The notes under the pieces were generated by a model, which saw only the letters and a list, made by a program, of their open reading frames with translations, was not told the DNA's origin and did not search any database. A DNA stretch of 64,000 bases. Source: Pseudomonas sp. MRSN 12121 (GTDB lineage Bacteria; Pseudomonadota; Gammaproteobacteria; Pseudomonadales; Pseudomonadaceae). The stretch covers positions 4,921,388-4,985,387 of the forward strand of contig NZ_CP010892.1 of the NCBI RefSeq assembly GCF_000931465.1, in the 5' to 3' direction. This document shows, piece after piece, positions 52,380 to 61,821 of this stretch. Every line of letters starts with the position of its first letter. Positions within the stretch are counted from its first letter, which is position 1. Made by a program: the position numbers and the translations under genes.

Positions 52380-55031
52380 TCAGGCCTCGCCCTCAAGCTC
52401 GGGTTGCGCCTGCAGCGGCAGGCACAAGGTGATGCAAGTGCCACGCCCTTCGATGCCCTCGCCCACCGTGATACGCCCGCCGTGGGCGCCGACCATGCCC
52501 TGGCAGATCGCCAGCCCCAGGCCGGTGCCTTGCCCGCCGCGATCGCCGCGGGCAGCGGTGTAGAACATGTCGAAAATCCGCGGGCGGTCCTCTTCCGGAA
52601 TCCCCGGCCCTTCGTCGCTCACCGCGAACAGCAGCTCGCTGTCGCGTGTACTGACCGTCAGGTGCAAACGCCCCTGGGCCGGCGAAAAGCGCGCGGCGTT
52701 TTCCAGGACATTGATCAACGCTTGTTCGATCAGTGCCGCATGCACATACAGCAGCGGCAGCTCGGCCGGCAGCTCGGTGCTGACCCGCAACGGCGCCAGC
52801 ACCACCCGCAGGCGATTCAGGGCACTACCGACGATGTCGGCCGGCGCGACCCAATCCCGCGCCAGCTTCAGCGAGCCATGCCCGAGGCGGGTCATGTCCA
52901 GCAGATTCTGGATGTAGCGATCCAGGCGCTCGGCCTCGTCGCGCGTGCCTTCGAGCAGCTCGCGGCGGTCCTCCAGGGGAATCGCCTCCCCCAGCGCCAA
53001 CAGGCTGTCGATGCTGCCACGCATCGAAGTCAGCGGTGTGCGCAGGTCGTGGGACACCGAGGCCAGCAACGCGCTGCGCAATTGCTCGGTTTCACCGTGC
53101 AGGCGCGCCGCCTCCAGGTCTTCGGCCAGTCGGGCCCGGGCCAGGGCCTGGGCCAGGGGTTGGCTCAGGGCGCTCAGCAGGCGACGCCGCTGGGCGTTCA
53201 GTTCCTCGCCCTCCTTCGGACACACCCCCAACAACCCCAGCGGGCCCTCGTCCACGGATAGCGGCCACCACCACCAGCGCCCGAACGGCAAGGTCCCGGT
53301 GCCCATGCCCGCCGGCTGGTCATGCTGCCAGGCCCAGTCGGCGGCAGCCCGCTCAGCTTCGGAAAACTGCAACGGCCCGCCCGTCTCGACGTTCCAGCCA
53401 CCCTGCCCGTCGCGATTGACCAGGCACAATTGCAACTCCTTCCAGCCATTGAGGTGTTGGGCCGCCGCGCTGATCACCGCCTGCCGGTCGGTGGCCGCCG
53501 TCAGCTTGCGCGACAGGTCCAGCAATTCGCTGGTTTCTTCCTGGGTATCGCGCAGGGCCTGCAACTGCCGGCGCTGGCGTGCCGCCAGGTTACCGGTCAA
53601 CGCCGCCATCAAGAGGAAGAACAACAGCGTCAGCACATCCTCTTCGCGCTGGATGGCAAAGGAAAAGTTCGGCGGGATGAACAGAAAGTCGTACGTCAGG
53701 AACGACAGGGCCGCACACACCAGCGCCGGCCCCAGGCTGCTGCGCACCGCCACCAGCAACACCGCGGCCAGGAACACCAGGGAGATGTTCGGTAACGCCA
53801 GCACGCTGGCGACCGCCCAAGACAATCCCGACGCCAGTACCGTCGCCAGCACCGCCAGCACGTAGTCGAACCACACCAGCGAACGCTCCGCCCGCAGGCG
53901 CGGCTGCCCGGGCTCATCCTCGCTGTCGAGGACGTTGATTTCCAGGCCTTCGGCATTGCGCAACAGGCGCGCCGCCAGCCCCCCGCCAAACAGCCGCCGG
54001 CGCAGGCGTTTGCGCGACTGCCCCACCAGCACCAGGCTGGCGCGGCGCTCGGCGGCATGCTGGATCAGGGTTTTCGCGACCTCGCCGGCCCGCAGCAGGA
54101 CCACCTCGCCCCCCAGGCGCTCGGCCAGTTGCTGAGCGCTCTGCAGGCGCTGGCGCGATTGCTCGTCGGGCACCCGGCCGTCGTCCACGTGCACCAGGCT
54201 CCATGGCAAATGCCGCCGCCGGGCAACGTGGCTGGCGTGGCGCACCAGGCGTTCGGCCTGGGCATCGCCATCGACGCCCACCAGCAAGCGACCGCGCACC
54301 GCCGGCGCGGCCTGTCCGAGGCGGCGATAACCCTGGGCCAAATCATCGTCGACCTGGGCCGCCGCTGCCTGCATCGCCAGTTCGCGCAAGGCCGTGAGGT
54401 TGGTCTGGGTGAAGAATGCATCGATCGCCGCCCGGGCCTGTTCCGGCACGTACACCTTGCCTTCGCGCAGGCGCTCCAGCAGTTCCCGTGGCGGCAGGTC
54501 CACCAGCAGCAACTCGTAGGCCTCCTGCAGCACCCAGTCCGGCAGGGTTTCCCGGACCTGTACGCCGGTGATGCCGCGGACCTGGTCGTTGAGACTTTCC
54601 AGGTGCTGCACGTTGACCGTGGTAAAGACGTCGATCCCCGCCGCCAGCAACTCCTGAATATCCTGCCAACGCTTGGCGTGCCGGCTACCCGGGGCGTTGG
54701 TGTGGGCCAGTTCGTCCACCAGCACCAGCTTGGGCCTGGCCTTGAGCAGGCCGTCGAGATCCATCTCTTCGAGCATCACCCCGCGGTATTCGGAACGTAC
54801 CAGCGGCTGTTGCGGCAGGCCGCCGAGCAAGGCTTCGGTTTCCGCCCGGCCATGGGTTTCCACCACGCCGGCCAGGACCTTCACCCCCTGGCGCAACTGC
54901 GTGTGCGCCGCCTGCAGCATGGCGTAGGTCTTGCCGACACCGGGAGCGGCGCCGAGGAAGACCTTGAGCCGGCCACGACCGTCATGGGGCAGGTCGGCTA
55001 AGAATGCGTCGGCACGCCCGGAATCACTCAT
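52380..55031 (-). CDS. kdpD: KdpD potassium sensor histidine kinase
   Basis: An 883-residue kinase. The order is a KdpD N-terminal domain with Walker A GAAPGVGKTYAML, a Usp-like domain (about 240-370), four TM helices of DUF4118 (about 395-495), a GAF-like domain (about 515-640), HisKA with SHDLRTPLTS (about 660), and HATPase_c with the G2 motif GQGTGLGLAI. KdpD senses K+ and phosphorylates KdpE. Length agrees with the family. Confidence 0.97.
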   Translation of the reverse strand: MSDSGRADAFLADLPHDGRGRLKVFLGAAPGVGKTYAMLQAAHTQLRQGVKVLAGVVETHGRAETEALLGGLPQQPLVRSEYRGVMLEEMDLDGLLKARPKLVLVDELAHTNAPGSRHAKRWQDIQELLAAGIDVFTTVNVQHLESLNDQVRGITGVQVRETLPDWVLQEAYELLLVDLPPRELLERLREGKVYVPEQARAAIDAFFTQTNLTALRELAMQAAAAQVDDDLAQGYRRLGQAAPAVRGRLLVGVDGDAQAERLVRHASHVARRRHLPWSLVHVDDGRVPDEQSRQRLQSAQQLAERLGGEVVLLRAGEVAKTLIQHAAERRASLVLVGQSRKRLRRRLFGGGLAARLLRNAEGLEINVLDSEDEPGQPRLRAERSLVWFDYVLAVLATVLASGLSWAVASVLALPNISLVFLAAVLLVAVRSSLGPALVCAALSFLTYDFLFIPPNFSFAIQREEDVLTLLFFLLMAALTGNLAARQRRQLQALRDTQEETSELLDLSRKLTAATDRQAVISAAAQHLNGWKELQLCLVNRDGQGGWNVETGGPLQFSEAERAAADWAWQHDQPAGMGTGTLPFGRWWWWPLSVDEGPLGLLGVCPKEGEELNAQRRRLLSALSQPLAQALARARLAEDLEAARLHGETEQLRSALLASVSHDLRTPLTSMRGSIDSLLALGEAIPLEDRRELLEGTRDEAERLDRYIQNLLDMTRLGHGSLKLARDWVAPADIVGSALNRLRVVLAPLRVSTELPAELPLLYVHAALIEQALINVLENAARFSPAQGRLHLTVSTRDSELLFAVSDEGPGIPEEDRPRIFDMFYTAARGDRGGQGTGLGLAICQGMVGAHGGRITVGEGIEGRGTCITLCLPLQAQPELEGEA

Positions 55032-55083
55032 GCATTTTTCTCTCTGAACTCAAACCATCGACCTACGGATGTTTAGCAGCTGG

Positions 55084-55638
55084 CTACAGGGCGAGCTTGT
55101 CCAACGCCATGTTCAAGGCCAGCACGTTGACCACCGGCGGGCCTATCAGGGGTTGCTCGATATGCGCATCGACCAGTTGCTGCAGGGTGGCGACCGGCAG
55201 GTTGCGCGCCGCTGCGACCCGCGCCAGTTGATAGTTAATCGCCGCCGGAGGCAAGTGCGGATCCAGGCCGCTGCCCGAAGTGGTCAGCAGCGCCAGCGGC
55301 ACCGGCCCCTGTCCGGGCACCGCCAGCTTGCCAGCCTCCTCGATCACCCGCGCCGCCAGCGCCGGGTTGCTCGGCGCCAGGTTGCTGGCCGCGCTGGAGA
55401 CCGTGGCGAATGCCCCGGCCGATGGCCGCGGATGAAACCAGGCATCGCCGGTGAAATCCTGGGCGATCAGGGCCGACCCACGGACCTTGCCCACGCCATC
55501 CTGGACCAGGCTGCCGTTGGCCTGCCGGGGAAAGGCCACCTGGGCCACGCCGGTGACCACCAGGGGATAGGCCACGCCGGTAATCAGGGTCATCAATACG
55601 ATCAGGCTCAGGGCCGGACGCAATACAGTGGACATCAT
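55084..55638 (-). CDS. kdpC: KdpC, potassium-transporting ATPase subunit C
   Basis: A 184-residue subunit with one N-terminal TM helix and the family signatures GVAYPLVVTGVAQVAFP, YFHPRPSA-like WFHPRPSA, and SGSGLDPHLPPAAI. KdpC stabilises the complex and aids nucleotide binding. The start was set at the ATG at 55638 after GAGGA; a second ATG lies 3 bases downstream. It has REP-like DNA between it and kdpB. Confidence 0.95.
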   Translation of the reverse strand: MMSTVLRPALSLIVLMTLITGVAYPLVVTGVAQVAFPRQANGSLVQDGVGKVRGSALIAQDFTGDAWFHPRPSAGAFATVSSAASNLAPSNPALAARVIEEAGKLAVPGQGPVPLALLTTSGSGLDPHLPPAAINYQLARVAAARNLPVATLQQLVDAHIEQPLIGPPVVNVLALNMALDKLAL

Positions 55639-55677
55639 CAAATCCTCGATTCAGTTAACAAATCCACCTCATCTTCT

Positions 55678-55756
55678 GAAGGAGCGAACCGGCTGGCGCC
55701 AGGCCCTACGCGGAGCATCAGGCAGGACGCCTCGCGAGCAAGCTCGCTCCTACAGA
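55678..55756. repeat. REP-like element between kdpB and kdpC
   Basis: The sequence CGAGCAAGCTCGCTCCTAC (within 55734-55753) with a partial inverted GGAGCGAACCGGC at 55681 is typical of fluorescens-group REP elements. It lies inside the kdp operon and might form a hairpin in the mRNA. Confidence 0.7.
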
Positions 55757-55763
55757 AAGTCGG

Positions 55764-57863
55764 TTACACCAGGTGCAAGGCGCTCAGCAGCATGTCGATC
55801 AGCTTGATGCCCACGAACGGCACCAGGATCCCGCCCACGCCGTACACCAGCAGGTTGCGGCGCAGCAGGTGGGCCGCGCTGGCCGCCTGCACCCGTACGC
55901 CGCGCAGGGCCAGGGGAATCAGCACGACGATGATCAGCGCGTTGAACACGATCGCCGAGAGGATCGCGCTCTGCGGGCTGGTCAGTTGCATGACGTTGAG
56001 CACGCCCAGCTGTGGATAAATCGCCGCGAACAGCGCCGGCAGGATCGCGAAATACTTGGCGATATCGTTGGCGATGGAAAAGGTGATCAAGGCGCCACGG
56101 GTCACCAGCAATTCCTTGCCGATCTGCACCACGTCCAGCAGCTTGGTCGGGTCGCTGTCGAGGTCGACCATGTTCGCCGCCTCGCGCGCCGCCTGGGTGC
56201 CGTCGTTCATCGCCATGCCGACGTCGGCCTGGGCCAGCGCCGGCGCATCATTGGCACCGTCGCCGCACATCGCCACCAGGCGCCCGTCGTTCTGCTCGTG
56301 GCGAATACGCGCCAGCTTTTTCTCTGGCGTGGCTTCGGCCAGCACGTCATCCACCCCGGCCTCCGCCGCAATGGCGGCAGCGGTCAGCGGGTTGTCGCCG
56401 GTCACCATCACGGTGCGGATCCCCAGCTTGCGCAGCTCGGCGAAACGTTCGCGGATGCCGGGCTTGACCACGTCCTTGAGGTGAATGGCGCCCAGCAGCT
56501 TGCCCTCGGCGCAAACCAGCAACGGCGTGCCGCCGCTCTGGGCGATCTTGTCGATCTCCCGCGACAGCGCCGGTGCCAGTTCGCCGCGTTGCAGGCCGAC
56601 GAAAGCCAGCACCGAATCCACCGCGCCCTTGCGATAGACCCGGCCTTGGTAGTCGACACCGGAGAGGCGGGTTTCGGCGCTGAACGGCACCGCGGTCAGC
56701 TCGTCGGCGCCCGGCTCGGGCTGTGGATAAAGCCCGCGCAGGTATTCGACGATGGACTTGCCCTCCGCCGTGTCGTCCGCCAGCGAAGCCAGCAGGGTCG
56801 CCTCGGCCATTTCCGGGCCGGTGACGCCAGGCGCCGCATGGATGGCCGCGCAACGACGGTTGCCGAAGGTGATGGTGCCGGTCTTGTCGAGCATCAGCAC
56901 ATGCACGTCCCCCGCCGCTTCCACGGCGCGACCGGACTTGGCGATCACGTTCAGACGCACCAGGCGGTCCATCCCGGCGATGCCGATGGCCGACAACAGG
57001 CCGCCGATGGTGGTCGGGATCAGGGTCACCAGCAGCGCGACCAGGAACACCAGCGGCAGGCTGCCGTTGGCGAAGTGGGCGAACGGCTGCAGGGTCACGA
57101 CCACCATCAGGAAGATCAGGGTCAGGCCGATCAGCAGGATATCCAGGGCCACTTCGTTCGGGGTTTTCTGGCGCTTGGCGCCTTCCACCAGGGCGATCAT
57201 CCGGTCGAGGGTCGATTCGCCGGGATTGCTGGTCACGCGCACCAGCAACCAGTCGGACACCAGGCGCGTATTGCCGGTCACGGCCGAGCGGTCGCCGCCG
57301 GATTCACGAATGACCGGGGCCGACTCACCGGTGATCGCCGCTTCGTTGACCGCCGCGATCCCTTCGATGACCTCGCCGTCGCCCGGGATCATCTCCCCGG
57401 CCTCGACCCGCACCACATCACCCTTGCGCAGATTGGCGGCGGGGATCACCTGGAAGCTGCCATCGGCCTTTTTCAGCCGCGCGCTCAAGCCTTCGCTGCC
57501 GGCCTTGAGGCTGTCGGCGCGGGCCTTGCCGCGACCTTCGGCCAAGGCCTCGGCGAAGTTGGCGAACAGCACGGTGAACCACAGCCAGAGCGCGATCTGC
57601 GCGGCAACGAAAGTCGGCACCGCGGTATCCGGCACCAGGCACAGCACGGTGGTGAGGATCGCGGTCAGCTCGACCACCAGCATCACCGGCGAGCGTTGCA
57701 ACTGGCGCGGGTCGAGCTTGACGAACGCCTGGACCAGCGCCGGACGCCACAGAGCGCCGATCGAGGTTTTCTGTTGTTCGGCCGCGGCGTGCTTCGAGGC
57801 CTTGCTCTTGTCTGCCACGCTATCGGTTGCCACCTTCTTGGAGGCAGGAACGTGCATATTCAT
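55764..57863 (-). CDS. kdpB: KdpB, potassium-transporting P-type ATPase catalytic subunit
   Basis: A 699-residue P-type ATPase. The phosphorylated Asp is in LMLDKTGTITFGNR. TGESAP is the actuator loop, MVTGDNPLTAAAIA and MCGDGANDAPALAQ follow, and seven TM helices are predicted. It couples ATP hydrolysis to K+ movement through KdpA. The N terminus carries a 35-residue charged Ala/Lys-rich extension before the first TM, longer than in E. coli. Start alternatives are ATG at 57863 and 57866. Confidence 0.97.
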   Translation of the reverse strand: MNMHVPASKKVATDSVADKSKASKHAAAEQQKTSIGALWRPALVQAFVKLDPRQLQRSPVMLVVELTAILTTVLCLVPDTAVPTFVAAQIALWLWFTVLFANFAEALAEGRGKARADSLKAGSEGLSARLKKADGSFQVIPAANLRKGDVVRVEAGEMIPGDGEVIEGIAAVNEAAITGESAPVIRESGGDRSAVTGNTRLVSDWLLVRVTSNPGESTLDRMIALVEGAKRQKTPNEVALDILLIGLTLIFLMVVVTLQPFAHFANGSLPLVFLVALLVTLIPTTIGGLLSAIGIAGMDRLVRLNVIAKSGRAVEAAGDVHVLMLDKTGTITFGNRRCAAIHAAPGVTGPEMAEATLLASLADDTAEGKSIVEYLRGLYPQPEPGADELTAVPFSAETRLSGVDYQGRVYRKGAVDSVLAFVGLQRGELAPALSREIDKIAQSGGTPLLVCAEGKLLGAIHLKDVVKPGIRERFAELRKLGIRTVMVTGDNPLTAAAIAAEAGVDDVLAEATPEKKLARIRHEQNDGRLVAMCGDGANDAPALAQADVGMAMNDGTQAAREAANMVDLDSDPTKLLDVVQIGKELLVTRGALITFSIANDIAKYFAILPALFAAIYPQLGVLNVMQLTSPQSAILSAIVFNALIIVVLIPLALRGVRVQAASAAHLLRRNLLVYGVGGILVPFVGIKLIDMLLSALHLV

Positions 57864-57873
57864 CATTAAGTCC

Positions 57874-59583
57874 TCAGCCCTTCATTCCAAAGGCGACCAT
57901 GCTCAAGTGTTCGGCAATCGGGCCCAGCGCCAGGGTCGGCAGGAAGGTCAGCCCCCCCACCAGCAGGATGGTCACGGTCAGCAGCGTGACGAACAGCGGA
58001 CCATGGGTCGGGAAGCTGTTCTGGCCGGTCGGCGCGGTCTTTTTCAGCGCCAGGCTGCCAGCCAGTGCCAGCACCGGCAGGATGTAGCCGAAGCGGCCGA
58101 TCAGCATGCCCAGGCCCAGCATCAGGTTGTGGAACGGCGTGTTGGCGCCCAGGCCGGCGAACGCCGAACCGTTGTTGGCACTGGCCGAGGTATAGGCGTA
58201 CAGCAACTGGCTGAAGCCGTGGGGGCCAGGATTGCTCACCGCGGCCACCGGCCCCGGCAGGCTGGCGGCGATGGCGCCCAGCACCAGCACGCCGACCGGC
58301 ATCACCATCAGGGTTACTACCAGCAATTGCACTTCCCTGGCCTGCAGCTTCTTGCCCAGGTATTCCGGGGTGCGCCCAATCATCAGGCCGGCGAGGAACA
58401 CCGCGATCAGGACGTTCAGCAACATGCCGTAGAGCCCTGCGCCGACACCGCCGAAAATCACCTCGCCCACCATCATGTTGACCAGCGCGACCATGCCGCT
58501 CAGCGGACTGAGGCTGTCATGCATGCCGTTCACCGAACCGTTGGACGCTGCGGTAGTGGTCACCGACCAGAGCACCGTGGCGGTGGTGCCGAAGCGTGTT
58601 TCCTTGCCTTCCAGCGGTGCGGTCTGCTCGACGGCGACATTGTTCAGGGTCGGGTTGGGCTGGTACTCGGCCCACAGCGAGGTGGCGCCGCCGATCAGGA
58701 ACAAGGCCAGCATGCAGGCGATGATCGCCCGGCTCTGCCGCAGGTCCTTGACGTAGTGGCCGAAGGTGAACACCAGGGCCACCGGAATCAGGATGATCGA
58801 GGCCACCTCGAACAGGTTGCTCCAGGCCGTCGGGTTTTCGAACGGGTGCGCCGAGTTGACACCGAAGAAACCGCCGCCGTTGGTACCCAGTTGCTTGATG
58901 GCGATCTGGCTGGCGGCCGGGCCCAGCGGAATCACCTGGTCGACACCTTGCAGGGTCACGGCATTGACGTACTGGGCGAAGGTTTGCGGCACGCCCTGCC
59001 AGACCAGGAACAGCGCAAGCAGCAAGCACAGCGGCAGCAGGCCGTAGAGGGTGGCGCGGGTCATGTCGACCCAGAAGTTGCCCAGGGTTTGCGCCGAGCG
59101 CCGGCCGATGCCCCGGCACAAGGCAACCAGCACCGCCAGGCCGGTGGCGGCACTGACGAAGTTCTGCACGGTCAGGCCAGCCATCTGGCTCAGGTAGCTC
59201 AACGAAGCCTCGCCGCTATACGACTGCCAGTTGGTATTGGTCATGAAACTGACCGCGGTGTTGAACGCCAGCGTCCACTCCTGCCCTGGCAGGTTCTGTG
59301 GGTTGAGCGGCAAATGGTCCTGGAACAGCAGGATCGCGAACAACAGCACAAAGCCCGCCAGGTTGAAGGCGAGCAGCGCCAGGGTGTATTTCTGCCAGCT
59401 CTGTTCACTCTGCGCATCGACGCCCGAGAGCCGGTAGCAGGCACGCTCGACCGGCCCCAGCAGCGGTGTCAGCCAGGTGCGCTGGCCCTCCATGACCTTG
59501 TAATAGAAGCGCCCCAGGAAAGGCGCGGGCAGCAGCACCACGGCAAAGAAGCCGAGGATCAGCCAATAGTCATAACTGTGCAT
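57874..59583 (-). CDS. kdpA: KdpA, potassium-transporting ATPase channel subunit
   Basis: A 569-residue K+ channel-like subunit with ten TM helices and four selectivity-filter-like repeats, e.g. SFMTNTNWQSY, LGTNGGGFFGVNSAHPFENP and NNGSAFAGL. It is slightly longer than the E. coli protein (557). The ATG at 59583 (MHSYDYWLIL) is the family start. kdpF lies 8 bp upstream, kdpB 10 bp downstream. Confidence 0.97.
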   Translation of the reverse strand: MHSYDYWLILGFFAVVLLPAPFLGRFYYKVMEGQRTWLTPLLGPVERACYRLSGVDAQSEQSWQKYTLALLAFNLAGFVLLFAILLFQDHLPLNPQNLPGQEWTLAFNTAVSFMTNTNWQSYSGEASLSYLSQMAGLTVQNFVSAATGLAVLVALCRGIGRRSAQTLGNFWVDMTRATLYGLLPLCLLLALFLVWQGVPQTFAQYVNAVTLQGVDQVIPLGPAASQIAIKQLGTNGGGFFGVNSAHPFENPTAWSNLFEVASIILIPVALVFTFGHYVKDLRQSRAIIACMLALFLIGGATSLWAEYQPNPTLNNVAVEQTAPLEGKETRFGTTATVLWSVTTTAASNGSVNGMHDSLSPLSGMVALVNMMVGEVIFGGVGAGLYGMLLNVLIAVFLAGLMIGRTPEYLGKKLQAREVQLLVVTLMVMPVGVLVLGAIAASLPGPVAAVSNPGPHGFSQLLYAYTSASANNGSAFAGLGANTPFHNLMLGLGMLIGRFGYILPVLALAGSLALKKTAPTGQNSFPTHGPLFVTLLTVTILLVGGLTFLPTLALGPIAEHLSMVAFGMKG

Positions 59584-59591
59584 AGCCGCTC

Positions 59592-59681
59592 CTAGTTCCG
59601 ATCCGCGCGCAACAGCGCAACCAGCAGATAAATGAACAGCCCCACTGCCAACAGCAGGGACACCCCGTCCAGAACACTCAT
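59592..59681 (-). CDS. kdpF: KdpF, small membrane subunit of the Kdp ATPase
   Basis: A 29-residue peptide, MSVLDGVSLLLAVGLFIYLL followed by VALLRADRN. It is a single TM helix with the LFIYLLVALLRAD-type signature of KdpF and sits directly before kdpA. It stabilises the KdpFABC complex. Confidence 0.9.
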   Translation of the reverse strand: MSVLDGVSLLLAVGLFIYLLVALLRADRN

Positions 59682-60035
59682 GGAATCTCTCCGTCGTACG
59701 GCAGTCGCCGCGTGTCAGGCATTGTCCGCAGGGAGGCTGTAAAGGAACGAGGGCGAGGGTCCGGGCGGGGCATAAAGAAAGCGTAAAGAATGGCTTTACG
59801 CGGGGTTTACAACGCGACAAGACCTGCACTGATAGCAGGCGCGGGTGGCGCGCTCACCAATCCTGACGCTCCGTTTCGATGCGCACTGCGCCCTGGCGTG
59901 GCGCTTTTGAATGATCAACTAGCGGTAAACGTCATCGATACGCCCGCATTAAGCGTTTTACGACACTCTTCTGTGCCCTGGCATGGGCGCTGCAATGAGC
60001 AGCCCGAGCCCTTCATTCCGCTTCGGGAGCCATGC
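59682..60035. promoter_or_regulatory. Divergent promoter region kdpF / permease
   Basis: A 354-bp spacer without a gene. It carries the KdpE box for the kdp operon. The part nearest the permease gene contains no recognisable operator. Confidence 0.5.
59764..59788 (-). promoter_or_regulatory. Putative KdpE-binding site of the kdp operon
   Basis: Read on the minus strand, the box is TTTACGCTTTCTTTATGCCC followed by CGCCC. It closely resembles the E. coli KdpE target, two T-rich halves then CCCCGCCC. It lies about 85-110 bp upstream of kdpF, the expected place for an activator site. Confidence 0.65.
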
Positions 60036-61400
60036 ATGAACACACAACTCAAACCCACGCTGGGCACACTGCATTTATGGGGGATCGCAGTCGGGCTGGT
60101 GATCTCCGGCGAGTACTTCGGCTGGAGCTACGGCTGGGGTGTCGCCGGCACCCTGGGCTTTCTGCTGACCTCGCTGCTGGTCGCGACGATGTACAGCTGC
60201 TTCATCTTCAGTTTCACCGAGCTGACCACCGCCATTCCCCATGCCGGCGGGCCCTTTGCCTACAGCCGCCGGGCTTTCGGTGAGAAAGGCGGGCTGATTG
60301 CCGGGCTGGCGACCCTGATCGAGTTCGTCTTCGCCCCACCGGCCATCGCGCTGGCGATCGGCGCCTACCTGAATGTGCAATTCCCGGCCCTGGACCCGAA
60401 ACACGCGGCCGTCGGCGCCTATATCGTGTTCATGGGGCTGAACATCCTCGGGGTCAAACTGGCCGCGACCTTCGAACTGGTGGTCTGCGTGCTGGCGGTG
60501 ATCGAGCTGCTGGTGTTCATGGGCGTGGTCGCCCCGGCCTTCAGCTTCAGCCAGTTCGCCCTCAACGGCTGGGCAGGCTCGGATAGCTTCGGCGCGCCGG
60601 CGATTGCCGGGATGTTCGCGGCGATCCCCTTCGCCATCTGGTTCTTCCTCGCCATCGAAGGGGCGGCCATGGCCGCCGAGGAAGCCAAGGACCCGAAACG
60701 CACCATCCCCAGGGCCTACATCAGCGGCATCCTGACCCTGGTGCTGCTGGCCATGGGCGTGATGTTCTTCGCCGGCGGCGTGGGCGACTGGCGCACCCTG
60801 GCGAATATCAACGACCCATTGCCCCAGGCGATGAAAGCCGTGGTCGGGGACAACTCCGGCTGGCTGCATATGCTGGTGTGGATCGGCCTGTTCGGCCTGG
60901 TGGCGAGTTTCCACGGCATCATTCTTGGCTACTCGCGACAGTTCTTCGCCCTCGCCCGCGCCGGTTATCTGCCGGCATCGCTGGCCAGGCTGTCGCGCTT
61001 CCAGACGCCACACCGCGCCATCATCGCCGGCGGCCTGATCGGCATCGCCGCCATCTACAGCGACGGGTTGATCAACCTGGGCGGCATGACCCTGACCGCG
61101 GCGATGATCACCATGGCCGTATTCGGCGCCATCGTGATGTACATCATGAGCATGCTCAGCCTGTTCAAGCTGCGTAAGACCGAGCCGCACCTGGAGCGCA
61201 CCTTCCGTGCACCGGGTTATCCGCTGGTGCCGGCCATCGCTTTGGCACTGGCGGTGGTCTGCCTGGTAGCCATGGCCTGGTTCAACGGGCTGATCGGCCT
61301 GATCTTCCTCGGGTTCATGGCTGTCGGTTTCGTCTACTTCCAACTGACCGCGCAATCGCGCGCCGATGCACCAGCCGACGCGATGTTGACCGGGAACTGA
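60036..61400 (+). CDS. eat: Ethanolamine-type amino acid/amine permease (APC family)
   Basis: A 454-residue APC transporter with 12 TM helices. The N terminus (LWGIAVGLVISGEYFGWSYG) and the segment SGEYFGWSYGWGVAG match the ethanolamine permease (Eat) group within the family. Substrate is therefore likely a small amine such as ethanolamine, but a related compound is possible because eutBC genes are not adjacent. GGGAG is found 7 bases before the ATG at 60036. Confidence 0.85.
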   Translation: MNTQLKPTLGTLHLWGIAVGLVISGEYFGWSYGWGVAGTLGFLLTSLLVATMYSCFIFSFTELTTAIPHAGGPFAYSRRAFGEKGGLIAGLATLIEFVFAPPAIALAIGAYLNVQFPALDPKHAAVGAYIVFMGLNILGVKLAATFELVVCVLAVIELLVFMGVVAPAFSFSQFALNGWAGSDSFGAPAIAGMFAAIPFAIWFFLAIEGAAMAAEEAKDPKRTIPRAYISGILTLVLLAMGVMFFAGGVGDWRTLANINDPLPQAMKAVVGDNSGWLHMLVWIGLFGLVASFHGIILGYSRQFFALARAGYLPASLARLSRFQTPHRAIIAGGLIGIAAIYSDGLINLGGMTLTAAMITMAVFGAIVMYIMSMLSLFKLRKTEPHLERTFRAPGYPLVPAIALALAVVCLVAMAWFNGLIGLIFLGFMAVGFVYFQLTAQSRADAPADAMLTGN

Positions 61401-61584
61401 GCGGAGCCGGGCATCGCCCTCCGCGCTTCTGCGGATGCGGCGCCCGTGGGAGGTGATGCGGAAGAGGCCAGCCAGGCCATCCGGGCCTACAATGGAACCA
61501 CTGCGAAACGCTGTCACTCGAAGTGGTACGGCAACTTGACGGGCGAAACTCCTCGCCCGCCGGTATGCCCTCAAGGAGAACCCT

Positions 61585-61752
61585 ATGCCCTGGTATGCCT
61601 GGTTGATTCTGGTTGTTGCAATAGGCTCGATCGTTGGCGGCTTGATGATGCTGCGCGACACCGCCAGCAAGGTGGAACTGACTGAAGAGCAACGCAAGCG
61701 CGTTGCCGAACGCAACGCTGAAGCCGACGCCAAGGACGCGCAGGACCGCTGA
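61585..61752 (+). CDS. DUF2897 small membrane protein
   Basis: A 55-residue protein with one N-terminal TM helix (WYAWLILVVAIGSIVGGLMML) and a charged, Lys/Glu/Arg-rich cytoplasmic helix. It matches the DUF2897 family of pseudomonads. AAGGAGAA is placed well before the ATG. Function unknown. A terminator follows. Confidence 0.85.
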   Translation: MPWYAWLILVVAIGSIVGGLMMLRDTASKVELTEEQRKRVAERNAEADAKDAQDR

Positions 61753-61771
61753 GCAATTCGCCGGATCGAAG

Positions 61772-61805
61772 AGCCCCGCCATCGCCCGGATGGTGGGGCT
61801 TTTTA
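61772..61805 (+). terminator. Rho-independent terminator after the DUF2897 gene
   Basis: Stem AGCCCCGCCAT / ATGGTGGGGCT (one G-T pair) followed by five T. Confidence 0.88.
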
Positions 61806-61821
61806 TTGTCGCGAACTCCGG

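Noticed and set aside
55773..59595. Long plus-strand open frames opposite kdpB and kdpA
   Set aside because: Their composition is His/Gln/Arg or Ser/Arg/Thr rich without any motif. The minus strand encodes complete KdpB and KdpA.
60075..61733. Minus-strand open frame opposite the ethanolamine-type permease
   Set aside because: It is an antisense shadow, with Asp/Gln/His-biased composition. The permease on the plus strand has 12 TM helices and a ribosome site.
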